Shown here one piece after another: positions 44,233-54,329 of a stretch of 64,000 nucleotides of DNA (position 1 is its first letter; every line of letters begins with the position of its first letter). The stretch comes from Dipteris shenzhenensis. Its lineage: Eukaryota; Polypodiophyta; Polypodiopsida; Gleicheniales. A program made the translations under genes and the position numbers. The notes under the pieces are model-generated. The model was given only the letters and a program-made list of their open reading frames with translations. It searched no databases and was not told where the DNA came from. Location of the stretch: assembly GCA_047967505.1 (NCBI GenBank), contig CM106541.1. One strand, 5' to 3'.

Positions 44233-45656
44233 GATGCAAATAAAACAAAATCCCAAATGCTAGTCCCTACAAGAGAGAATCACACCAAATACCAGGTGCA
44301 CCCAAATGTGTATGCCACAATAGAGTGAAATATCACCAAAACTTAAAGCTCAAAGCATCAAAAGATGCATCTGACTCATGTGCATATACTATGCATCCAT
44401 ATGAACAAATCTGGCCCAAAAGAAAATGCCAATAAGTGCCAAATGACTCAAGCATAAACACTGTCCACTAGCATATTCATCAATAATATCTCATCCAAGA
44501 GAGCATAGCACTATCAGTGCATCACTAGCAATGTGTCAAAGCTGTCCCTTAGCATAAAATAGCATCCATGTGCAAAGCATCCATAAAAAATAGCATCCCA
44601 CAAGGCAATTTGGGCCTATCAGTGCATCCAATAAGGACCATAATGCATCCAAATGGCCTATAAATCATCCACTGCAACCTAATGCACACCACAAATGAGC
44701 GCACACTGCTCAAACTACAACCAGAGTGATCTGCATAAGGTATGCTCAAGAAATCATAGTCCCACGGTAATGACCGCTACTGAAAATAGAACCTGAGATG
44801 CTCAAAACATGGGTGCCATTGCATAATCAGAATCAGCAAGAAAATCTGCAAATATCTCTCTTCTGCCAGAACTCCAAAATCCCAACCGATGAGTGAGAAA
44901 TGGGAGTCAACACTTATCCATTGCCATGTGGCATAAATCTAAGGTTTCAAAACCTTAGAATGAAAAATGCATAACAGAGAGACGAAATCGAATACACAGA
45001 GATCTATAACTCTGAAAATCCTCCACCGAATCATGCAAGAACTGACAGGTAGGGGTTTTTGGGCGTCCGGAACGCAATGGGATAGACGGTTTTAGAAACC
45101 ATGGTCTCAATCACTGGGTCTAACACACGGACTGAAAAACGTTTTTGGAAATAGAGCTATTTGTAAACTCCACCGGAGTGTGAATGATGAGAAACATAGA
45201 AGTTTTAGGACCTCTTGAGTCCACCGGAACTGACAGATCTGCAAATGGTTGCTCCAAACTTGAGTTTCAACACCCGAGCAAAAAACGCAGAAACTGACAC
45301 AGTGAGTCAGAAATCCAATGGAATGATCCCAGATTCAGGAATGAAGGTGTTTCCAAGCTCCTGAAGTAATGTGGACACCAAAAGCAAGCAATAGTTGCCT
45401 CTACAAGTCAATACAGAGTCTCTGTCATCGAACGGAACGTGGAAAATCTCAAAAAACGACTTTTTCTTTGAAACCACTTAACAGGCTCTCAAAACCACTT
45501 CGCAAAACCAAAGTGACTTTTCCAAACGTTCCTCCAAGGTCTCTGCACACTCGAACGCAAGTAAAGTGATCCACAAAGCTTTCCACAGAGCTTCTCCTTC
45601 CTCCCACAGAGCTGCTGAGCTTCAAGCATTCACGCACGCTCAGTTAGATCACCCGG

Positions 45657-45668
45657 GCTCTGATACCA
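45657..45668 (-). other. Primer-binding site of copia 2
   Basis: TGGTATCAGAGC on the minus strand, two bases inside the 5' LTR. Confidence 0.9.
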
Positions 45669-45670
45669 GT

Positions 45671-45837
45671 TGAGAGTGTTCTCAATGGAAGCAAGAACGG
45701 AAGAAGGAGAGAGAGATAGAGAGCCACAAGATTTGGTGGGTGCAGAACCACCCTAATCTTCTTTTTCATTCATTTATATATGTGTTTGAGTATTGTACAT
45801 AACCGGGGTAAAGGCACAATGACCTTTAACCCCCACA
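45671..45837 (-). repeat. 5' LTR of copia 2
   Basis: 167 bp, TGTGGGGG to CTCTCA on the element strand, followed by target duplication CTTCA at 45,838-45,842. Confidence 0.95.
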
Positions 45838-45842
45838 CTTCA

Positions 45843-46766
45843 GCCTCGGGTTCTGAGTCTTCTTCATCTTTCTCTTCTTTTAACCGTTTTTCATCCACAT
45901 GATCTTTCTCTATAGTGGGACGATGCCTTTTTTTACTGCTTGCAACCATGGCTCTTGCAGTACTAGCCTTTTGCATTTCACGTCGTGGTTTGCTAGCAAG
46001 AGCTTCTAGCATAATTGTAGTCAATCGACCTTGATTTTATTTAAATTTTTTTAATTCCCGTGCACTCAAGGCTTGTGTTTCATCATCCTTAGTGACATCC
46101 ACATTTCTTGCTCTAGAAGTTTGCGCTCATGTTCTACACATTTGTGACAGTGTGCATGTTCTTCTTGCCCCTGCATCGAAGTCTGAGCTTGATCTTCTTC
46201 ATGTGAAGATCCTTGAATATGAGGAGCATATTGTGCATCCTAAAAGTACTCAAACATTATCTTTGCATGCATCCTTTTTGCCACCACACTAGGAAATTGC
46301 TCCCATGTATATGCAAGAGCCTCCAATGCACTTTGCAACTCTAGAAACTTTGATGGTTGAGGAGGAGGCATCACAAAGGTCTTTGAGTCTCTCCTTGACA
46401 CAACAAAATGAAGACTGCCAACTTAAGGATCTGAACTCTTTGTGAAAATATCCATAAAAGTCTCTTTTGGCTCTATCATTATGCCTACTACAAGGCTTGA
46501 AGTCATATCTTTTTTGAAGAAAGTAGCATCCCATGGATCTTCAACATCATTGAACTCCCTTTTTGACATAAGTAGAAAGAGTCTCTTTTCCTTTTGATGA
46601 AGAAACCAAGCTCTTTTGCCCATGTGATATCGAGTCCACCTACCAAAGCCATTGGGGATATATTCCTTTCCTTTCAAATTCAAAGTGACATCAGAGACCC
46701 ATGCTCTAATCTCAGAGTCATTTAGGATAGATCCCACATGAGTTGATTGCTCCATAATCCTACAAG
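45843..46766 (-). pseudogene. ParB/MTase-like gene 2, N-terminal coding exon (before copia insertion)
   Basis: Starts after a 3' splice site TTTCTTGTAG|GATTATGG with ATG at 46,755-46,753 (MEQSTHVGSILNDSEIRAWV). The first ~110 codons are open (GFGRWTRYHMGKRAWFLHQK, FNDVEDPWDATFF), then TAA/TAG stops and frame changes occur, with conserved-looking stretches such as LEALAYTWEQFPSVVAKRM and a basic/acidic linker (KRLKEEKDEEDSEPEAE). The frame at the insertion point continues without gap in the DNA on the other side of copia 2 once one target copy is discounted. Function of the N-terminal domain is unknown and it does not resemble the N-terminus of gene 1. Confidence 0.5.
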
Positions 46767-46789
46767 AAAAGATAATGAAGAATTTAGAT

Positions 46790-47490
46790 ACATACAAGTA
46801 AAGTACAATATACAACACTTGATACAATAAATGTGGGAAATAGCTCAAAAGGCTCTACAAGGCTTCATATGGCAATAAATGTGACCAATAGCAGAGAGGG
46901 CTTTACAAAGTATTTTATAGCAATAAATGTGGAAAATAGCCTAGAAGGCTTTACAAGGCTTAAATATTTGTACAAATGTAAAAAAATTAGCCAATAAAGC
47001 TTTACAATGAAATAAAATGTCCTCTGGTGATAAAGCTTCAATCTTCGTGAAGACATGTAATCTGTCCATCCATTGATTTGCCCTCTAGTGATAAAGCTTC
47101 AATCTTCATGATGACATGTAATCTGTCCATCCATTGATATCTGTGCACTGATACCCAACTGATGCAATCTACCCATTAAAAAATGTTCCACTGATATCCA
47201 CTTATGCAGCCCATTGATACTCGTTAAATAGTGAATGGTCAAGATGGTCGGGTTTATTACAAGGCGCTTCATATGGCAATAAATGTAAAAAATAGCCTAG
47301 AAGGCTTTACAAGGTTTTTCATGACAATAAATGAGCTTAAATATTTATACAAATGCAATAAAAATAACCAATAATCATCAAGCTCCAATATGCCCCATGA
47401 CATGTAATATGTCCACTAATATATGTAATCTGTCCACTGATATCTGCTATCTACTCATGCAATCTGCCCACTGATAAACTTCTTGGTAAA
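46790..47490. repeat. Short dispersed and tandem repeats
   Basis: Variants of ATGGCAATAAATGTGGAAAA with TAGCCTAGAAGGCTTTACAA, of GCCCTCTAGTGATAAAGCTT, and of GACATGTAATCTGTCCA occur two to five times each. The region would be in the 5' intron or promoter side of gene 2. No coding region is supported. Confidence 0.65.
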
Positions 47491-47940
47491 TGGTAAAAGG
47501 TCTTATTTAATAGCATGTTATGAGTGTTAAACCGCATGTGAGTGAAGGGACTGACAACGATTAGGAACTAGTTAGAAAAATTTGAGCGTGGCTTCGATTG
47601 GCAACTTGGAGAATTGTCTCTCCTCTAAGGCAATCTAATCTATGCTAAACTATGCTAAACCAACCGTCGAAGCGAAGAAAATTAAAAAATAATTTCTTTT
47701 TCTGTGTTTATTTTAATGTGCTAGGGTTTAAGAGGCTTAAATATGCAAAAGAAGGGGTTTTGATGTAGAGGCTAAACCTACATGTGAGAGAAATGAAGAA
47801 CAAGTATCTAAAGAAAAGTTAACATTTTTCAATTTAAAAGATGAATATATATATAAATATTATCTCACCTTCAACACAAACCATAAATTCACTCTTTTAT
47901 AATTTTTTAAAAGTATAATATAAAACATGGAAATATATAA
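47491..47940. other. Intergenic/intronic, nothing identified
   Basis: AT-rich DNA between the short repeats and the CT tract. No signal recognised. Confidence 0.3.
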
Positions 47941-47943
47941 AAC

Positions 47944-47960
47944 TCTCTCTTTCCTCTGAA

Positions 47961-48008
<48 letters not shown>

Positions 48009-48287
48009 ACTCCTAATTCTCTCTATAGCCATAGTCAAGACACCTCATTCTCTCTCTTAATCTCTCTCTCTCTCCCTCTCTCTGACAACTCTTATGTGTT
48101 TCCCTCTTTGTCCTTATCCCACTCATTCTCTCTCTTAGTTTATCTCAAGTCTCTCTTTCTCTCCCTCCCATGGTGGCTAGGATTTATCATTCTCTCTCTT
48201 CATCTCTCTCTCTCTCTCCCTAGGATTTGTAATTATTTCTCTCTCTTTCTCTCTCTCCACCTCTATCCTCTCTCTCTAGAGATTTAT

Positions 48288-48349
<62 letters not shown>

Positions 48350-48357
48350 CTCTCTCT

Positions 48358-48389
<32 letters not shown>

Positions 48390-48599
48390 TAGCCTCTCTA
48401 CCTCCTTGCCTCTATCCTCTTGGCTGCTAGAATTTGTCATTCTTTCCCTCTCTATGTCTCTCTCTCTCTCTGAATTCTCTCTCTTAATCTTTCCCAGCCT
48501 TCCTCCCTCCCTCCCTCCCTCTCTCCCTTTCTCTCTCTCCTCTGTCCCTCTTCTCACTCTTAATCTCTCTTTTTCTCCCTCCCCTCTTCTCTCTCATTT

Positions 48600-48640
<41 letters not shown>

Positions 48641-48790
48641 CCTCCCTCCCTCCCTTGGCAGCCACGGTTGTGAGAAGTCTCATTCTCTTTCTCTCTCTCT
48701 ACCTCCCTCTCTTGGCAGCCACGGCCGCTAGAAGTTTCATTCTCTCTCCCTCTCTCTTTATCTCTCTCTCCCTAAGTCTCCCTCCTCTCT

Positions 48791-48847
<57 letters not shown>

Positions 48848-49963
48848 CCTCCCTCCCTACTCTCTCCCTCCCTCTGGCAGCCACGGCTACCAGAAGTTTC
48901 ATTCCCTCTCTCTCCCTCTCTCTCTCTCTCCCTCTCTCTCCCTCTCTCTCTTTCTCTCTCCCTAAGTCTCCCTCCTCTCTTCTCTCTCTCTCTCTCCCTC
49001 TCCCTCCCTACTCTCTCCCTCCCTCTAGCAGCCATGGCTGCCAGGAGACTCTCTTCTCTCTCTTAATCTCTCTCTCCCTCTCTCTGCTCTCTCTTTCTTT
49101 CCCTCCCTACTCTTCTCTCTCATTTAAGGAGCCCCTCTTCTCTCTCTGAATCTCCTGTCTCTCTCCCTCTCTCTCTTTCTCTCCCTCCCTACTCTTCTCT
49201 CTCATTTCTCATTCTCTCTCTCCCTTTGGCGGCCACGGCCGCGAAGATCCCCTCTTCTCTCTCTTAATTTCTCTCTTTCCCTCTCTCCTCTCTGCCACGT
49301 TTGATCCTCTTAAACTTCTCTCTCTCTCCTCTCTCTCGCTCTCTCTCCCTCTCCCTCTTTCTCTCTCTCTCCCTCTCTCTCCCTACTCTTTCCCTCCCTC
49401 TAGCAGCCACGGTTGCCAGGAGACCCTCTTCTCTCTCTTAATCTCTCTCTCCCTCTCTCCTCTCTCTCTTTCTTTCCCTCCCTACTCTTCTCTCTCATTT
49501 AAGGAGCCCCTCTTCTCTCTCTGAATCTCTCTCTCTCCCTCTCCCTCTCTCCTCTCTCTCTTTCTCTCCCTCCCTACTCCTCTCTCATTTCTCATTCTCT
49601 CTCTCTCTCTCATTTCTGATTCTCTCTCTCCCTTTGGTGGCCATGGCCACAAGAGCCCCTGTTCTCTCTCTTAATTTCTCTCTTTCCCTCTCTCCTCTCT
49701 CTTTCTCTCCCTCCCTATTCTCTCTCATTTCTCAAATTTACAAACTCAAATTTAAATAAGAAACTAATTGCAATAGAACTCAAAAACTCAAATAAGAAAC
49801 TAATTTAAAAAGAATTGTAAGGCCTACTAAAAAAAACCCCTCCTCTAGCTGCCACGGTCGCCAAGAGTTTTCATTCTCTCTCTCTCTCTCTCTCCCCCTC
49901 CACCCCTCTTCTCTCTCTTAATCTCTCTCTCTCTTTCTCTCTTTCTCTCTCCCTCTCTCTCAC

Positions 49964-50013
<50 letters not shown>

Positions 50014-50015
50014 TT

Positions 50016-50067
<52 letters not shown>

Positions 50068-51734
50068 CTACTTTCTCTCCCTCCTTTCTTTTCTCTCTTA
50101 ATCTCCTGCTATCTCTCTCACAAACACACTCTCTCTCCTCTCTCTCTCTCGCTCTCTCTTTCTCTCTATCTCTCTTTTCAAATTTAGAACACAAATTTCA
50201 ATAAGAAATTAATTGAAATAGAACTCAAAAACTTTAACAAGAAACTAATTAAAAAAGAATTATAAGTAAAGAAAAAAAATTAGAAGACAAATTTTAGAAT
50301 TGCGAGTAAAGAAAAAGAATCGCAAGTACCTGGAAAAAGTGAAAAAAGTAAGGCTCCACTTATCCTTTCTCTTCCACTCTTGGTTGCTTCAATGAAATGA
50401 GGAGAGACTGAGAATGAATGAATGGAAAGAAGAGTATATATAAGAAAAACTAGCCCACTCCTCCCACTCACGCATAAATTTGAATTTTTAAAAAAGAGGG
50501 AAATTTTAATTCATTCCTCTAGATAAATTTGAATTCAAATTTGTGTTCAACATTCTTCTTGATACTTTCTTCTCGTACGTTCCTTTTGAATTCAAATTTG
50601 TGTTTAACATTCTTCTTGATACTTTCTTCTCGTAAGTCCCTCTTCATTCTTCTTGTAAGTCAAATCTTATTTGTCACTCTTGCTAGTGATAGTTCTACTC
50701 TTAGTTGTAAGAATTAGACCTCTCTTCCTCTACTCCTCTCCTCTTCTCTATGTAGTGGGCTCTCTCTCTCTCTCTAATGGAGCTCCCTCTCTATGCGATG
50801 GAGCTCCCTCTCTAGTCGCATATCTCTCTCTCTCTAGTCGCATACCTTCCCAACCTTCCTCTAGTCGAGTACCTTTCTCTCTCCCTCAAGTCTTCTCATC
50901 TCTCCTCTCTCTCTAGTCGCTTACCTTCCCCTCTCCCTAAAGTCTTCTCATCTCTCTTCTCTCTCTACTAGTGTTTCCCTCTCCATCATGTCTTCTCACC
51001 CTGCTCAATCCCTCACTCCTCTCCCTCCCTTACTCCTCTAACTCTCCTCTCATCCCCAGGAGTCCTCTCTCTCTCTCTCTCTCTCTCTCTTCCTTCTCTC
51101 TCTCTCCTCCCCTCCCCCCCTCTCTCTCTCTCCCTCCCCTCCCTCCCCTCACTCCTCTCTCTCTCTCCCCTCCCTTTTCCTCACTTCTCTCACCCTAGGG
51201 CCGTGGCTGCCAGGACCCCCCCCTCTCTCTCTCTCCCTCCCCTCCCTCTCCTCACTCCTCTCACCCCCCCCTCTCTCTCTCTCCCTCCCCTCCCTCTCAC
51301 CCTAGCGGCCGCGGCTCCCAGGACCCCCCCTCTCTCTCTCTCCCTCCCCTCCCTCTCACTCTCCTCCCTCTCACCCGGGGGCCGTGGACCCCCCCTCTCT
51401 CTCTCTCTCCCTCCCCTCCCTCTCACCTCCCCTCCCTCTCACCCAGCGGCCACGGTCGCCAGGACCCCCCCCTCTCTCTCTCTCTCCCTCCCCTCCCTCC
51501 TCTCCCCTCCCTCTCACCCTGGCGGCCGCCGCTGCCAGGACCCCCCCTCTCTCTCTCCCTCCCCTCCCTCCTCTCTCTCTCTCTCCCTCCCCTCCCTCCT
51601 CTCTCTCTCCCTCCTCTCTCTCTCACCCTGGTGGTCGCGGCTGCCAGGACCCCCCCTCTCTCTCTCTCTCTCTCTCCCTCCCTCCCCTCCCTCCTCTCTC
51701 TCTCACCCTGGTGGCCGTGGCTGCTAGGACCCCT

Positions 51735-51806
<72 letters not shown>

Positions 51807-53270
51807 CCCCTCCCTGGGGGCCGCGGCCACCACGACCCCCTCCCTCACCCTCCCGTCGCTCCCTCACCCTCCCGCCGCCCTCCCCCTCCCTGCTCCCCCT
51901 ACCCCTGCCGCCCCCCCTCTCGTCTCCCACCTCCCCCTACCCACCTCGCCTCCCTCCTCTCTCTCACTCCCTCCCCTCCCTACCCTCCCTCTTGCCTCCC
52001 CCTGGCGGCTGTGGCTGCCAGGACCCGCTACCCCTCGCCCCACCCTCCCGTCCCTCTCGCCTATCCTCACCCTCCTGCCACCCCCCTGCTCCCCCTACCC
52101 CTGCTGCACTCCCCCTCTCGTCTCCCGCTGCCCCCTACCCACCCCCCTCCTGTCTCTCGCCTCCCCCTGGCGGCCGCGGTCGCCAGAACCCCCGCCCCAC
52201 CCTCCCCTCCCTCTTGCCTCCCCCTGGCGACCGCGGCCGCCAGGACCCCCTCTTGCCTCTCACCTCTCCCCCCTCTCGCCTCTTGCCTTGCTCTACCCCG
52301 TCGCCCTCGCTCCCCCCTACCCTGCCACCCCCTACCCCCGCTCCCTCCCCTCCCTCCTCTCTCTCCCCTTCCTCCCCTCCCCCTGGTGGTCGTGGCTGCC
52401 AGTAACCGCTCCCCTCCCTCCCCTCCCTCTTGCCTCCCCCTGGCAGCTGCAGTCGCTAGGATCCCTCCCTCCTAGCGATCGCCACTGCCAGTACCCCCCT
52501 CCCTCCCCTCCCTCTCGCCTCCCCTGGCGGCCGCGGCCGCCAAGATCCCCCCCTCCCACCTCTTGCCTCCCCCTGGCGGCCATGGCCGCTGGGATCCCCC
52601 CCTCCCGCCTCTCGCCTCCCCCTACCCCGCCACCCCCGCTCCCCCTACCCTGCCGCCCCCTGCTCCCTCCCCTCCCTCCTCTCTCTCTCCCTCCCCTCCC
52701 TCCCCTCCCTCTCACCTCCCCCTAGCGACCGTGCCGTGGGTGCTAGGACCCCCCCTCCCACCTCTCGCCTCCCCCTACGCCCTCGCTCCCCCCTCCTACC
52801 TCCCCCTACCCCTGCTCCCTACCCCGCCTCCCTCTACCGCCACTCCCTATGCCGCCCCCTACCTCCCCTCCCCCCCTCCCTACCGCCGGTCCTCCCTCTC
52901 CCCCCTACCCCGCTCCTCCCTCCAGCCTCCCCTGCTCGTCGTCCCCTACCTGGCCTGTGCCCCCTCCCTACCCCTGCTCCCTCCAGCCTCCCCCTACCCC
53001 CGCTCACCGCCCCCTACCCCGCCTCCCCCCCTTCCCTACCTCTGCTCCTCCCTCCCTCTTCCTCCCTCCCTCCCTCTCTCCCTCCCTCCCTCCCCTCTTC
53101 CATCGCTCCTCCCTCCCTCCTTGGCTCCTCCCTCCCTCCTTTCCTCCCTCTCATCCTCCTCCACTTCCCTCTTCCTCTTGGAGGCTGCGGCCTCCAAGGC
53201 TTCTCTCCTTCTTCTAAACTTTCTCTGTCTCTAGTTCCTCTCTCTCTTTCTTTCTTTCTCTCTCTTCAAA
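47944..53270. repeat. 5.3 kb polypyrimidine (CT/GA) tract with periodic GC-rich palindrome
   Basis: The plus strand is almost entirely C and T, broken by two AT-rich spacers (about 49,735-49,840 and 50,170-50,720). Pure CT runs include 47,965-48,008, 48,293-48,343, 49,971-50,006 and 51,745-51,803. From about 51.1 kb it becomes C-rich. A motif close to GGCGGCCGCGGCCGCC followed by AGGACCCCC recurs about 25 times, roughly every 50-200 bp. The long Ser/Leu/Pro and Arg/Glu frames on the two strands are translations of low-complexity DNA and are not annotated as genes. Confidence 0.95.
50330..50442 (-). promoter_or_regulatory. Promoter/5' UTR/splice-donor cassette, copy 1
   Basis: On the minus strand: TATATATA at about 50,442-50,435, then about 105 bp without ATG containing TTCATTCATTCTC and GAAGCAA, ending in a consensus donor CTTTTTCCAG|GTACTTG at 50,330/50,329. 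The same order recurs at 53,321-53,460. This looks like a TATA box and non-coding first exon whose intron would enter the GA-rich (minus-strand) tract. Confidence 0.45.
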
Positions 53271-53320
53271 TTTAAAAAAAAAATCTAGATAAAGAATTAA
53301 TCAAAAAAATTTACAAGTAC

Positions 53321-53610
53321 CTAGAAAAAGTTTGTAAGTTTGCTCTTTCTTGCTTTCTTGCTCTTCCTTCCTTACTTTCTTGCTCGTCCTTGCTTTCTTG
53401 CTTTCTTGCTTCAATGAATGAAATGAGGGGAGAATGAATGAAGAAGGAAGACTATATATAAGAAAAATTAGGTTTTCCTCCTCCTCTCCTATTGGCTTTC
53501 CATTCCTCCCCTCTCTCCTATTGGCTTTTCATTCCTCCCCTCTCCCGTTGGCTCCCATTACTCCCTCTCTCCCATTGGACCCCCATCCCTCATCCCAATC
53601 TTCCATTGGC
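53321..53610 (-). promoter_or_regulatory. Promoter/5' UTR/splice-donor cassette, copy 2, with CCAAT boxes
   Basis: On the minus strand: CCAAT at 53,609, 53,578, 53,524 and 53,495 and a CCAAC at 53,552 (each the complement of ATTGG/GTTGG), TATATATAG at 53,460-53,452, then ~130 bp with no ATG and a donor CTTTTTCTAG|GTACTTG at 53,321/53,320. The CCAAT boxes occur in a minisatellite of TATTGGCTTTCCATTCCTCC type. Spacing of CCAAT boxes, TATA and donor is what a plant promoter with a 5' UTR intron would show. No transcript evidence. Confidence 0.45.
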
Positions 53611-53759
53611 CCTCCTCCCATCCATTTCTTCTTCCTCCCCCATTGCCACCACTCCCATCCCACATTTCAACCACGTCCCATACTCCTCCCATTTCCCAAA
53701 ATCCCATATTTCCCCATCTCACCCTCCTCTTTTTCATCCCCTATTAACTCCCCTCACTC

Positions 53760-54035
53760 ATTTCACTCCCTTAATATCCTACTCCCCTATTACCTCCCCC
53801 TCTCCCATTCCATTCTTCCCTCTTCACTCTCACTTCCACTTCCCATTACTCACTTGCCATTTGAAAACTATTAATATATTATTATACTGATTTTTATACT
53901 TATTATCATACACCCCTATTACTTCCCCTCTCCCATTCCACTCCTCCCTCCTCACTCCCACTTCCACTTCCCATTACTCACTTGCTATACACATTTGCAA
54001 ACTATTAATATATTATTATATGATTTTTTATACTA
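53760..54035. repeat. Tandem duplication of ~135 bp
   Basis: A unit with CCCCTATTACCTCCCCCTCT, CACTTCCACTTCCCATTACT and AAACTATTAATATATTATTA occurs twice in tandem just before the satellite array, with a few substitutions. Confidence 0.8.
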
Positions 54036-54329
54036 TTTGCAAACTTACATGTGGGCAAAATCACACGTGTCAAAGCGATCCTATTGTGGTCATACAACAA
54101 CTGTGCTTTTATTCAAGGGCGTATTTACAAGGGCATATTTATCCTCATCAACAAGCTTATTTCAGCTTTTATTTTGACACAATACTCAAGGTATGAAGTG
54201 CATAATTTGTGCACTAGGTGTTTACTTTGTTGTATCAAAATTGTTTGCCACACACACATATACGCATACCGAGAATTTTCTAATATTATCCCATCTACAT
54301 TTCTCCGATGGGCACAAAACTTTGAACAT

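Larger units (their letters stand above)
40187..45837 (-). mobile_element. Copia element 2 (same family as copia 1)
   Basis: 5,651 bp Ty1/copia element: 5' LTR 45,671-45,837, 3' LTR 40,187-40,355, target duplication CTTCA (40,182-40,186 and 45,838-45,842), primer site TGGTATCAGAGC at 45,657-45,668 (minus), polypurine tract AAGTGGGAGGT at 40,356-40,366 (minus). By eye the LTRs differ at about six positions. It is inserted in a coding exon of the ParB/MTase-like gene 2. Domain order matches copia 1 and there is no nested element. Confidence 0.95.

Noticed and set aside
48096-53275. Long open frames (up to ~360 codons) rich in Ser/Leu/Pro or Arg/Glu/Gly in the CT tract
   Set aside because: They exist on both strands and several frames at once because the DNA is low-complexity C/T. 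There is no domain or codon signal.
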